NCBI GenBank assembly: GCA_027924585.1
Contig: BSBM01000068.1
Location: 13,668,501-13,732,500, forward strand
DNA: 64,000 nt
Source: Larix kaempferi
Taxonomy: Eukaryota > Streptophyta > Pinopsida > Pinales > Pinaceae
Direction of reading: 5' to 3'
Each line of letters opens with the position of its first letter. Position 1 is the stretch's first letter. The notes below the pieces were generated by a model. The model was not told the origin of the DNA and ran no database searches. It saw only the letters and a program-made list of their open reading frames with translations. The translations under genes and the position numbers were made by a program. This document shows positions 10,527 through 22,017 of this stretch, one piece after another.

Positions 10527-12431
10527 TGCAATGATGATGATGACCACATTTTGATTTATCACCATTAAGAATATAAAGTTTTCTAATATTGATTGATAAC
10601 ACTTTGTATTTATAAATATTTATTGGTAAAGTTGTATGACTTTTCTTCTCGGCTAAAGTTGACCGGAGACCGGAAATATTGTAATGCTCGATGCAAGCCT
10701 GGAGGTATTGATCAAAAGCCTTCACGTGCAAAAGATGGAAACTCCATACAATTTTTGTTACTATGACATGACTCCTTGATGATGTAGTTACTATTATTTC
10801 ACAATTGCATTTTTAAATTGAAAAAAAAAGAAGTGTGTTTTGTCCCGAAAATATATTTGGTAAAATCATATATAAGCTAAATTGAAACATGAAAATGATA
10901 TTAATATATTTAGGTCATTTCTTTATTAGTATTCTTCAAACTATTGAAATTTCCAAATAAATGTGTTAGTCGTGCATCAACTACAATATTCCACAAAATA
11001 CATTTTCATGTTCCTCATTTACAAAAGCTCCTCATCTACAAATTTCTATCTTTTATTTGCTATTAATATTTAGTTATACAAATTAGATCGAATTAAATTA
11101 AATTAAGGAAAAAAGGTAATGGATTTTGAAGAAACTTGAGTACACCTTGCAACATGCATGTATTCACTTACCGGTCCAGCTTACAACGACTTCCAAATGC
11201 ATACAACGTTGCATGCATGTATTCACGTATTCTACCTGCCGTTAGGCATGGTAACATTGTAATGGATTTGAGTTGAATCACAATTAGTTGCACGGTTGAC
11301 TAAAATTATTTAACATTTTTCCTAAGTTTTACATTAAAATATATATTTTATTTAGTTGTTTTTTAAATTAAATCCATTTATATGCCACGCAATTGGCTAA
11401 GAATTTGAAGGTCTTATTGCCACCCGGCTGGGCCTTCTTGGGATTAGGGAGGCTCTTTTAATGCTTTTTCGTGCTTTAATAATTTCGATGGCCATTGAAT
11501 GGAACGCCACCGATTCTGATTTTTTCTTCGTCAAAAGCATGAAGCTTTCTTTGCCCATGGCTTCCTTCAACCTATTCATTAACCAGCCAACAACATATTC
11601 ATTAACCAGCCAACAACCTTGTATTAGTTTGACAATGCAAAGTGCTTTGGAATTGTCAAGGTTATTGTTTTTTTCTCTGCAAGCTGCCTTTGCAAATTGC
11701 AATAGAGTCTAATTTGTGTTTAGGTATGTAATAATAAGGAAATTCACCTGGAAACAAATAGTATTTTGGCTAAATGGTCGTCACATCCAAATTCTCAAAA
11801 TACAGATTTTCAGAACAAAAATATGTAAATTATCCAGAAATTATCAAATCCGAAAATTAACAAGGTAGTCATGATAACGGATGGCTGACTGGTTGACAGC
11901 AAAAAGTGATTCTTATTTTTTTAAGATAAATCTTTGTTGTTCGGTTCAAAATTATTCACAAAAATGTATGAAGTTTAATTATTTTTTAATATAAATGTAT
12001 GTTGTTTTGTTCAAAATTATGAACACAAAAATGTATAAAGTTAAATGTAAAAAATAAACATAAGGAGGACTTTAATACATGATAGACACAAAGAGTTACC
12101 TGTTCAAAAACAGTCAACACAGACACAAAGATTAAATATTATAAAGTATTTTCACATCATAGACCGAAAGATTAAGATTATGTGGCCAACATAAAAGTCC
12201 GAAGTCCATTTGTTTAAGATTAAATAATTTCTTGGATCATGTGTTTTTCATGGCAGCTATTGTTGTTACAGTCAACAATTTCATAATTTATTAAAGGTTA
12301 AAACAGTTAAATTATTAATTTGGGTGGCCATATTGATTTTCAATCCAGGCCATCTTGTCTCCACAAAACAAAACAAGGCAATGCAATGCAATATATCGGC
12401 ATGTAACCCATCACATGCGATCTTGTTTGTA
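10527..12431. other. AT-rich intergenic region
   Basis: No supported gene. The 101-aa minus-strand ORF at 11397-11702 has no recognisable motif and overlaps a 24-bp direct repeat (CATATTCATTAACCAGCC). A short stretch near 11170 (CCAGCTTACAACGACTTCCA) is a distant copy of the start of the duplicated block at 12432 and 13472. Confidence 0.45.
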
Positions 12432-12783
12432 CACATGGTCGAGCTTACTGCCACCCGTCCAACATACACCCACTTGCAAATGCATACAATGTTATGGGCT
12501 TTTTCATATTGGACACTACTTGCTGTTAGCAAGAAATAATAAAACGATGGATAAAAAAAGATCAAAACCACCCCTGAGAGCTCTGCAACAACGTTCGCAC
12601 TATAACAGGTGCAATTATTTCAATGTTACATGTTTTTTGTTCCTGGAAATATCAACCCAGAGACTTTTAATGCAGAAACCGGGTGTTTTTTCACAGTTTT
12701 CAGAAAATTTTGATGAATTATTCTTCATTTACATGTTGCCAGAGTTTAGGATCTACATTTATGGGGAAGCAGAAGGCGGAAAT
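12432..12783. repeat. direct duplication copy 1, upstream of the ABCC relic
   Basis: About 350 bp, recurring at 13472-13814. Both copies have CACTTGCAAATGCATACA, CCCCTGAGAGCTCTGCAACA, AGACTTTTAATGCAGAAACC and GGGGAAGCAG. The copies flank the ABCC exons, so the duplication runs around the gene end. Divergence is visible but low. Confidence 0.85.
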
Positions 12784-13255
12784 GGAGAACACTGGAGTGT
12801 TGGCCAACGGCAGCTGGTGTGCCTGGGATGAGCCCTGCTCAAACGAAGTCGCATCCTAGTGCTTGACGAAGCTACAGCATCTGTGGACACTGCAACCGAT
12901 GGTATTATACAACATATAATTCGTGCAGAGTTTGCAGATTGCACTGTTATCACTGTGGCTCACATAATCCATTTTGTAGTTGACAGCGTCAGCGAAGGTA
13001 CTTAGTCTTATACACTTGTTTCTTGGGCTCATATGCCATTTTCTTAAATAACAAATTGAGAATGAGTCCGGGCCTCATGGCAATGGAGATCTATTGTAGC
13101 TAATGGTTTTCGTTGGTTCAACAGGAAGGATTCTGGAATATGACACTCCATTGAAGTTGCTGAAGAACAAAGACTCGGCCTTTTCAAAGCTCATTCAGGA
13201 GTACTCTAGGAGATCTGGCAGTGCCTCTAACTTAACAGCGTTAAACCGCAATTAG
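12773..13255 (+). pseudogene. ABC transporter subfamily C (MRP-type), 3' end, broken
   Basis: Two exons encode the end of nucleotide-binding domain 2 of an ABCC full transporter, an ATP-driven conjugate exporter normally in the vacuolar or plasma membrane. Exon one (about 12773-12997) has the signature region GEHWSVGQRQLVCLG, Walker [14 protein letters not shown] and the H-loop area VITVAH. Exon two (13125-13255) has GRILEYDTPLKLL and SAFSKLIQEYSRRSGS and ends at TAG. The intron at 12998-13124 is GT-AG and keeps the frame (SE|GRILEY). Lesions: an in-frame TGA at 12829-12831, where R of the family sequence GRALLK is expected (CGA to TGA), loss of the residues between DSV and SEG, and no upstream NBD1 or membrane domains. 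Confidence 0.85.
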
Positions 13256-13471
13256 ATGTCGATTCTATCTCAATATATTGCTTGTCAAAGCGTTTAAGAG
13301 GATGAAATTTGGTTAGATAATCCAGGGAAAAGATTTCAGCAAACCCATGTCCAGAAAGTATAGTAGAAGATCAGGACATGGAGTTACTGATGCAAATGTT
13401 AAGAAGTTTCGTTGATAGGAAGATTCCATGAATTCAAAATGGGAGACTGTTTTGGAGGGAGGATTCGGTGT

Positions 13472-13814
13472 CACGTGGTCAAGCTTACTTCCACATGTCC
13501 AGCTTACAGCCACTTGCAAATGCATACACGGGCTTTTCATATTGACTTCTACTTGCTGCTAGCAAGAAATAATAGAAGGAAAGATTAAAAAAAAGATCAA
13601 AATCACCCCTGAGAGCTCTGCAACAAGGTTCGCACTGTAACAGGTGCAATTATTTCAATGTTACATGTTTTTGGTTCTTGGAAATATCAATCCAAAGACT
13701 TTTAATGCAGAAACCGGGTGTTTTTTTCACAGTTTTCAGAAAATTTTGATGAATTATTCTTCATTTGCGCGTTGCTAGAGTTTAGGATCTGCATTGATGG
13801 GGAAGCAGGAGGCT
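13472..13814. repeat. direct duplication copy 2, downstream of the ABCC relic
   Basis: Second copy of the block at 12432-12783. It stops at the point where the ABCC exon would begin (GGGGAAGCAGGAGGCT) and does not include the exon, so the breakpoint lies at that exon's edge. Confidence 0.8.
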
Positions 13815-14393
13815 AATATGTAGCTCTACCTCATGCTGGAGCGTCTCAAAGAGTTTACCCTGTTATTTCTCTTCACCCCCTTATATTTAATAGTTAAATG
13901 GGATTTTTAGAATCACATTCATTATTTTTGTACTATCACTTAATTTAGGTGACTGTCACTGGATCCTATGTATTTCAAATTTCTGAAAATAAAAGGGTCT
14001 TGGGGCAACATTGAGTTAGTTACAGTATATTATTGCTAGGTACCGGCTAACTGGGTATGCTTTCTGATTATTCTGAAAAGTTGTGATGTATACTTTGCAA
14101 AAATTCTGGAAACTAAACATTTCACAGGATCTAAATGAAGTCTTTAAGATATACATACAATTACAGACTAAACCAATACAATAGTACAATTGTAAGCCTA
14201 TAAAGCTGCCAAATTCAGTACATGATCTTTACCAGAAGAGTTGTTGTTAAAGCTGCGAGCCCAAGTGGCAGCCAATTTGGCTCAAGTACTTTGATCTTTG
14301 ATCTGCCCATCTGCACCAGTATGCAACTTTCTAGTTTTCGTAAACAAATTCCTAATTAGCAAGCACTGCTTCTATGTCTAGCTGTTTCTGTTT
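13815..14393. other. spacer without a gene
   Basis: Mixed AT-rich sequence with no supported ORF or repeat. It may be intron sequence of the gene fragment that follows. Confidence 0.4.
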
Positions 14394-14988
14394 GTGACTG
14401 CCAAATCCAAATTTTATTTTAATCATTCTTTAAAAAAAACTGGCATTACAGGTGATCCAAGCAGAGTGGACGTAGAGATGATAGTGTTGAGAAAACGGAT
14501 GCAGGAGCTGACAATGCAGGAAACAAAAAAAAATGGCATTACAGGTGATCCAAGCAAAGTGGATGCAGAGATGATAGTGTTGAGAAAACAGATGCAAGAG
14601 CTGAGAATGCAGGAAACAAAGTACGCTCCTCCACAGCACTGGATGAAGTGGGAGAAGTACGCTCCTCCACAGCACAGGTATGTTACATATGCTTCAGACA
14701 TTTGTGAATTCATGGGATGGTTGCAGAACATGTTGATTAACATGAGACTCGGCCATGCCATCCCTGTTTTGGTTTTGACTTCTTTAGCAGGATGCAGGAC
14801 GCGGACGGTCAGAAAAGGATGAGCTGCAAAGGCTGTCAAGTTCTGGCATGTTCGAATTCAGAGATTCAAGTGATCAATTTCTGGAATATAATGCTCTGAA
14901 CGTGAAGCCTGACAAAGTGCTGGAGCCAGACACAACACTAATGGCGGTTGTCAAATCTTTCATGTATCACATTAAATGTATTAAATGA
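14394..14988 (+). pseudogene. host gene fragment with duplicated segment, function unknown
   Basis: The frame at about 14441-14822 contains a 93-bp (31-codon) tandem duplication: ITGDPSRVDVEMIVLRKRMQ then ITGDPSKVDAEMIVLRKQMQ. It continues with a repeated KYAPPQH box and a possible membrane-like segment ending LGHAIPVLVLTSLAG. Alternatively, the last part is an intron: GT after CAGCACAG at 14679, AG at 14790, joining to a second good frame (ELQRLSSSGMFEFRDSSDQF ... SFMYHIKCIK) that ends with TGA at about 14988. I do not recognise the family with confidence. Composition is coding-like and distinct from the AT-rich flanks. Probably the 3' end of a decayed gene. Confidence 0.45.
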
Positions 14989-16244
14989 AAGGCTGTTGCC
15001 AAGTTAACATGGCAAGTTTTTTGTTTTTGTTTTTGTTTCAGTTTTATATATTTTATTATTTTTATAATTCCATAATTATTTTGCACACCAGGTGAAATTT
15101 GTCAATTTGTCAAATCTGTGTGCTGCACCAATCAAAAAATAAATAAATCTAATTTTGAAATCAAAAAATAAATAAATCTAATTTTGAAATTTCAAAAATG
15201 TATTTTTATTTTTTTGTAAATTAATTTTAATAATAAAAATTTGAAAAGCTTTAATCAACCTTAGGTTTAAAAAGTTGAAACAATGAGGTCAACGAAATTT
15301 GGCGACCAACCGATTGCTCCCTCGCTCCCTACGGAGCAGGGACTAATAAAAAGTGTTAATCAAGTGTTTATATATTTTATAATAAAAAGTGTTAATCAAG
15401 TGTTTATATATTTTATATCTATTTAATTAGATGAACATAGTTCCAAACTTTAATATATAAAATGATTCCCTCACACAATTATAATAATTAGTTTTATTAA
15501 TTCTCCATGTTCCCGAGCTTGTTTTTCCTCCAAATTTTTATCACATATACTTTGTCGTATTCTCTATCTAACCATATTGGTCTTGAGGTGTGACGAATCC
15601 AAAATGATGCCATGTTAGCCACAAAGTTCCAATTTGTCTAGTCTTAGTGTGCCTTAGTGTATTTTTGATTGGGACCAATGCTTGAACATTGATGTGACTT
15701 AAAGTAAATGTGACTTAAAATGATTTTCCAATTTCAAATATTCATTTTATTTCAAAATGTAGTTAAATTTTTTTTTATAAATTATTTTAAAAACATGAAA
15801 ATATTGAGAATTACTTGTACATAAAGTGCTTGAAGTCAACTAACACCATTACTATTTCCACTACTGATCACTCTATCTCAACTACTTGTCTCTTTTTTTT
15901 TTCAAAAAAACCATAATCATATTACTCAAAATATTTATTTTTTTCCAGCAAATATATTACTCAAAATATAGTTACATTCTAAATCTCATAACTTATAAAA
16001 TTTTATAATAAAGCCATTAATCTCAAATAAACTTAGTCATGTTATCTATAATTAACTTATATAATTTTATAACGAAGCCATTAATTCATGTTAAGGGGTT
16101 TAATTGCAATGAAATCTTTTGTAAAAGATCTTTTTAGTGTTGATTAATTGAAGCTTTAAAAAATGGTTTAATTGATATCTGAAAATATGAAACCATTTGA
16201 TTTATGTTTATCCCGTACGGTCTTCAACTTCAAACATATATCAC
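14989..16244. other. AT-rich spacer with two short tandem repeats
   Basis: AATCAAAAAATAAATAAATC is repeated twice at about 15129-15192. A 36-bp unit with GTGTTAATCAAGTGTTTATA is repeated twice at about 15343-15416. No gene seen. Confidence 0.6.
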
Positions 16245-16335
16245 TTTGGTAGCCTTTCCAATATCCAGCACCCAGACAGGTCGGTGTGTTGAAGGTTCCT
16301 CGAGTTCCCAAATGAATTGGCCAGTCTTATGTCGA
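16245..16335 (-). pseudogene. isolated LRR relic of the NB-LRR family at 59.5-62.2 kb
   Basis: On the minus strand it reads FGNSRNLQHTDLSGCWILER, which is nearly one LRR unit of the gene at 60005-60628 (FGNLMSLQHIDLSGCERLER). It stands alone, with no NB-ARC nearby. It is probably a fragment carried by a transposable element or left after deletion. Confidence 0.7.
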
Positions 16336-17749
16336 TTGCAGATTCCCTCAACCTGCAGACGTGGAGGCTTGGGCCCGTGAATAAAATTTAAAATATTTAG
16401 TAAAAAAAAATTATAAGAGATTGTTTTTTTCTCTAGGTTGAAATTTTGATAAACCAAATGCTAGTAACATCACACTAGAGCTCTATTCTTTCAAATAACT
16501 ATTACATGAATGTGCTTTCTAAGCAATAACTAAAAAAAATAAGTGACTTTCAACAATGAAAAAAGTTAACTCGCATCAAGTTTTAGATTTCAGTTATCCA
16601 AAATTAACAGAAACCAACAAGGAAATAATAAAGTAGTTGTTATCCAAAAATGTCCAAAGATCAATGAGAAATCACAATATTTTTTTATGTGTTACTCATA
16701 AAGGAGGACCCCTTCATCCAAACCAAGTTTTCTTTTTGAAGGAGAATGACATGTAGAAAAAACAAATTTTAAAATGATGCTGGTAGTTGGCGAATCCTTC
16801 TCAGCCAATGTTCTAATAGTGTCACCTGTATGTTTTCTTTGCCATCTTTCCATTCTATAATAACTTTTGAGTCCCTACTACTTGGAGAGCTATGAAACCT
16901 TTAGTATGAATAAAGATAATAAGCCCCAAAGTGCCATTAATTCTCCCCTAGAATGTGTTCCATAGCCACAACCCATCGACATTTTCATAATGTGACCTCC
17001 TCTTTGACTAATCACCATACAATCTCCACAACCCGTCAAAGTGACCTACACGTAGCTCATCAAATATTCTTAGAGAAACAACATTTGTTTGTAGGATTTA
17101 TAATTGGATCCTTATAGAAGTCTTTGAATACACCAATGATGTAACATGTATGACTGATAGATTTTTTTTCGAAAAATTTCAAATAGAACCAAATTTTTGT
17201 AGGGCTCACACTTTAAAGGGAATTGACGAGGTTTTGTGTCAGAGTCCGCATCAGAGTTGATGACATTGAAGGTCACCAATGGAAGCACATTGATATCTTA
17301 GAAGAACTTCAGAAGGACCTGGACAAACTAGTAAAAACGAACCATTGCAGCCATTGCCAAAACTCCCCCATTATGGGTGCAAAAGATATGGACGAAGACT
17401 CTGTTATATAGTTAGTCAACAAAGGGAATGGCTTCAGTATGAGTAATGGTTAGATGGTGGTTTTTGCTTCTCTCTTTTCTGAACTATTATGTTCTTTAGG
17501 ATCTTGCTTGGTGGGCAGTTCGATCAAATCTATAGTACAAGTAGGCTTGTAATAGATGATTATCCTGTAGAATTTTTTTTCAAAAGTTTAGAGACATACT
17601 TCATATGGTATTTTTTTCCACAATTTTGTCTTTTGAACAAGCTTTGGATCTCAGTAACTTTTTGTTGGAAACAACTTTATAATTCTCTCATATTTTGAAA
17701 ATTAGTATTCATAAATGCAACAATCAATTTGTAGTTTCATGAATTACAT
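16336..17749. other. AT-rich spacer
   Basis: No supported gene. A 62-codon ORF at 17223-17411 (containing CSHCQNSPIMGAKD) has somewhat coding-like composition and a CxxC pair, but no recognisable family. Confidence 0.4.
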
Positions 17750-18054
17750 TTTGGAAAATAGTAAATAGTTGGTTTAACAAGTAGCTGCTTGAGGAGAAAT
17801 TCACATTATTTTAACTAAAAATGAAATTTCAATAGTTGGTTGATTGCAATTTATGAAGAATTGCAATTTCAAAAATTAAAAATTTGTTAAAATTGATTTT
17901 TTATAAGAAATTGTAATTTCAACAAATTTAAATTTTCACAATACAAATTAGCACGATTGAAGAAAAAATAACTTTTTAGGAGAATATGCAATTTCAACAA
18001 TTCAAGGAAAGCTAATCAATACATAGGGACTAAACAAGAGAATCATGTCACTTA

Positions 18055-18130
18055 TAAGAGTTGAACCTAGGTGGGGAGGGTAACAATCATTCCTCCCAAC
18101 CACCCAAGCTACATCCAATGGACATCAATC
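18055..18130 (-). other. tRNA-like A/B-box segment, possible SINE head
   Basis: On the minus strand TAGCTTGGGTGGTTGG resembles a pol III A box, and GGTTCAACTC, about 30 bp further, resembles a B box. Spacing and order fit a tRNA-derived SINE head. No A-tail or TSD was established and no tRNA cloverleaf is evident. Confidence 0.3.
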
Positions 18131-18629
18131 ATTTTATTGTTGAAAGTGTGAATGTCGAATTGCAATTTTAACTTCCAGCTTCGAGTTCCTTAAATTGCAA
18201 CATGTGATCCTTGAAATTCTAATTAATCAATTTATTGAAATTGCAATTTCTCTTCAATATTTTGATTGTTGAAATTGTGAACTTTCAAATTCCGAAATTG
18301 CAATTTGAATAAAAAAATTCGTTAAATTGCAATATGAAAGTATAAAAAATGCAAATGTTGAAATTGTTGGCATTGCAATTTTCGGACACTCAAATTGCAA
18401 TTTCTATGATAAATAATTTGTAATCTTTATAATTCTTCGATTATTCAAACTTCACTTTTTTATTATTAAAATTGCAATCACTTCATTTTATATTGTTAAT
18501 TGTGAAATTTCTATATTGTAAATGATGAAATTGTAATATTCAATTGTGCATTGTGAATTTCCAATAAATGAAATTGCCTCTATAAGTTTTGAAAAAATAT
18601 ATTCCCTATTTTCTTCTTGTTGCACTGTT

Positions 18630-18890
18630 GGGGTCATTCTACAGCCTAGTAGGGGGGATGTGTAACTTCTTCCATGCTTATAATCGGCTCAAATTAGAAT
18701 AAAAAAAATTGAATATAGAGAAAAACTTGTCGGCTTAGTAATAAAAACATAATAAATATCAAAAGGAAGGAGGGTTTGCATACAAAACCCTTTTTAGAGT
18801 ACAAATGCAGAGGAAGGGTTTGCACCTTGAGAGATTTGATCCCTCTCTGCGCTTGGTAGAGCCACTTTTAAGATGGATCTAAGGTGGTTA
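18630..18890. mobile_element. partial copy of the long inverted-repeat element family
   Basis: It shares CTAGTAGGGGGGATGTGTAAC-like ends and the diagnostic GATCCCTCTC ... GCTTGGTAGA ... TTTAAGATGGATCTAA block with the arms at 9470-10526. It is inserted in the AT-rich array, showing that this arm was mobile. Ends not defined. Confidence 0.45.
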
Positions 18891-19799
18891 TATATATCAT
18901 AATTGCAAATTATACATGCATTGTGTTTATGTTTATTACTTAGCATTATAAAAACAACATTATATGTTGCATCACTACATAACGATAAAATATGTGATTG
19001 ATTATAATTTCAACAATTAATTGACTTTAAATTGGATAATTTTCAATTTCAATTTTGAGATCTTTTTTTATTCAAATTGCAATTTCAACTTCTCCAATTT
19101 TGGTAATTCCAAATTCACAAATTCAACATTAAAAAGATTGAAGAGAAACTGCAATTTCAACAACACTAAAGAGAAACTCACATTTTTTAACAAAAAACTG
19201 CAATTTCAATAATTCACTAATTGCAGTTTAAGTGATCAAGAATTGCAATTTCAACAATTCGAAAAATACCTTTTATGCAATTTTAGCATCCAAAAATTAC
19301 AGTTTCAACAATTAATGGATTGCAATTTTGATATTTGCATATATTGCAATTCTCTGAATTTTTATTCAAATTGCAATTTCAACTTTAGGAAATTGCAATC
19401 TTTGCAATTACAATTTCAAAAATTAACCAATAAAAGATTGAGAAGAAATTGCAATTTCAACAACTACAAATTTGCAACTTCAAGAAGTATATGATTGAGA
19501 AGAAATTCACATTTTTTAACGTAAAATGCAAATTCAACATTTTATTGATTGCAATTTCAACAACCAAGAATTGCAATTTCAACAATTGGAGAATTATAAA
19601 AAGTGATTTTCATTACGAGAAATTGCAATTTTAGCATAGATTGCAATTCTTGCAATTTCAACAATTAATTGATTGCAGTTCAATAGAGGCTATAAATTTT
19701 TTATTCTTGAAATTCCAATTTCCAGAAGCTAAAATTGCAACAAAAGAAGGACTTTTCTATGTATTAACATCAAATGTGGAGAATACATTCACATTTCTA

Positions 19800-20229
19800 A
19801 ACTAAGGCAAAAAGCTAAACAAGGGGAAAATACCAACACTATAATTTGTCTCAATATGTTTGGAGGCCTTGTGGTCATCTTTGGAACTTGAATGCAGGAA
19901 TGTAGAATCCATGTACTATTGAGAAATATGTTAGGAACTTTTTATAGCCTTTGAGGAGTGCATTACCTCTTTAATAATGGTTATGCTATCTAATGTATTT
20001 CTTCAAGGGACAAAACCCATTTGGTTCAGTAATGCTAAATAATCCATCAATAAATTTAAAGTATTTTCCAATGTGTGTGTAACTATTGTGTCCTTTGATT
20101 ATTAATCTCATAAGTGGATCTATTTTCAAGTGAAGGGGACACAAATGTGGAATTATAGTTGGAGAAACACATCCTATTTTTTGTACTTCTTTAATTATCT
20201 CATGAAATAGGGGAGCAACATCATCAATG
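19800..20229 (-). pseudogene. LINE reverse transcriptase relic, downstream part
   Basis: On the minus strand, pieces such as MGFVP, NTLDSITIIKEVMHSSK and KSS align with the plant L1-type RT region QNGFVPGRQI...SI...EVMHS. Many stops and frameshifts. It continues across the gypsy insertion into 30172-30510. Confidence 0.6.
20225..20229. other. target-site duplication ATCAA, left
   Basis: ATCAA directly precedes the gypsy LTR and recurs at 30172-30176 after the other LTR. It matches the usual 5-bp Ty3-gypsy TSD. Confidence 0.95.
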
Positions 20230-21989
20230 TAATGTCCCCTCCCAGCAGACCAAGCAAGGGAGAGAACATCACTCTAATTCGGGGCATCTAGCCCCATACT
20301 TAGTAAACAAACATTCATATAAAGAGAAGATGGACATGTGGAAATGCATAAATATTTGAAAAACACAGCAGAATTAAATTCTGTTACACATCCATCATAC
20401 ATTCAAGATATTCATGTCATTCATCAATTAAAATAATACAAGTAAAATTCACTGATGATAAAAGACATGTACATCTGCATATCGTAATTAAACACAGCGG
20501 AATTAAAATCATGTTAATATCTAACATACATTTAGCATTTTCATGACAGCCATTAAATAAAGACATTGCAAAATTATGATAGAGAGTACTTATCTTAAAA
20601 CAAAGTAGTCCTTGAGCAACCAGCTATGCATCTGCAACGTTCCACCCAACCATAGGCCAGTTGTGCTTATCAATCTCTTGATACAACTTCCACCCCCGAG
20701 CTAGGCATGATTTCTACAAGGAAGAAGGGAACAACAGACTCACACATAGCCAAAATATACCAAAATCATCCAAGCCAATCAGCAGTTGGGTTTCTCAGGC
20801 TGTTAGGAGATGGAAAAGGAAGAATTGCTAAGCTAGTGAGCTCAAGCACAGAGCCATGGATACCTTTACAAGATCTATCTAACTTGGCACCCACAATACC
20901 TACACACCCAACACAAGGAAGTATTCTCTTCACTGCTACACAGTCCCTCAAGCCATACCTTCCTTTCTAGTGCTCTCAGGGTGTGCATAGAAAAGTAGCC
21001 AAAGCCCTCTTGATCTTCTTGAGAGGTTACTCCCTTCACTAGGTTTATTAAGCCAATTCTGTCCACTACCACTCCAAATTTATTGCTCACAGGTTCAAAC
21101 CAAAACAGGGATGCACATAACAGCAAAAGTATAAGTGTTGGGCATGAAGAAACGTTTTTACAGTGAGATGCCCAAAGATGGGGTTTTCATTAGCTTCAGA
21201 AAAAGTGGGAAACCCAAAAACGAAAATGGAAGATGGGGAACAACCCTGGGAAGCCAAATTTGTTTTCATAAAAAACGTCCATGGACATTCTGGGGCAAAA
21301 CCAACCTCCATAACAGTCCCAAATCGTGGTCCTCCTCTCCTAGCCACTCTGTAACACAAAAACGAGCTCCCAGCCATGGAAAAATGTAGGAAAATGATGA
21401 AAAACGTGATGGGGAAAGCCCAGCTAGCTCAGACTGCGTGAGAGGGCAAAGGCCATGGGTGAAAGATGGCTTTGGGCACCATTTCATGGGTGTTTTCTTG
21501 CCCAAGAAGCAAAAATACCAATTCCCAGGTTGATGGCTTGCCCATGCACGAAATTGGCTGCCATACCTCTCCACTCCCAAGGTAGTAACTGCCTCAACCA
21601 GCTCTTGGAAGAATTTAATGATTGGGTGCATAAGCCAAAATGGGTAGTTGAGGGTTTATGGGTTTTCTCATTAACACATGGATTAACACCATTGGCTCAA
21701 GAGTTTGAATAATTTCCCTCCCTATTCTTTATAAAAATCATGCCCCCATCTCTTTGTTGCATTGCATAGGTAGTTGTGGGTATTTCATTAAAATTCGTAT
21801 TTACATGATGTCTTAATTTACATTGTGCGTGTCTAGCACAAGAACCATATGCACCGATTTTAATTGCTGATACATAAAACGATAAATCAATGGTTGGGCC
21901 TTGGCCTTGAGATCCTCACCATGATTTAGATAACAATATTTACATCATTTACAATTTTAATGCCATAGGGTCAAAATGGGGATGTGACA
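20230..21989 (-). repeat. gypsy 3' LTR (1760 bp)
   Basis: In element orientation it begins TGTCACATCCCC at 21989 and ends GGGACATTACA at 20230. The partner is 28421-30171. It carries a short segment near 21490-21507 (GTGTTTTCTTGCCC) that is missing from the other LTR. ORFs within it occur in both LTRs and are not genes. Confidence 0.95.
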
Positions 21990-22004
21990 TTCCCCTCCCC
22001 TTAC
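21990..22004 (-). other. gypsy polypurine tract
   Basis: In element orientation TAAGGGGAGGGGAA lies directly before the 3' LTR start. The related relic has AAAGGGGGAGGATAA in the same place (7756-7769). Confidence 0.9.
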
Positions 22005-22017
22005 ATTAGCACTGTCC

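Larger units (their letters stand above)
17750..19740. repeat. AT-rich motif array I (GCAATTTCAACA family)
   Basis: Dozens of copies of ATTGCAATTTCAACAATT and its reverse complement occur with irregular spacing, roughly 25-45 bp. The core AATTGCAATT is itself palindromic, and some copies extend to TTGAAATTGCAATTTC. Both orientations occur, with the minus form common at 18130-18600 and the plus form at 19020-19680. The small ORFs rich in C-N-F-N are the repeat read through. The array is interrupted by the segment at 18630-18890. Confidence 0.75.

Noticed and set aside
20707-21712. Several ORFs of 60-120 codons
   Set aside because: They lie in the gypsy LTR and recur in the other LTR (28900-29894) with changes that do not respect codons.
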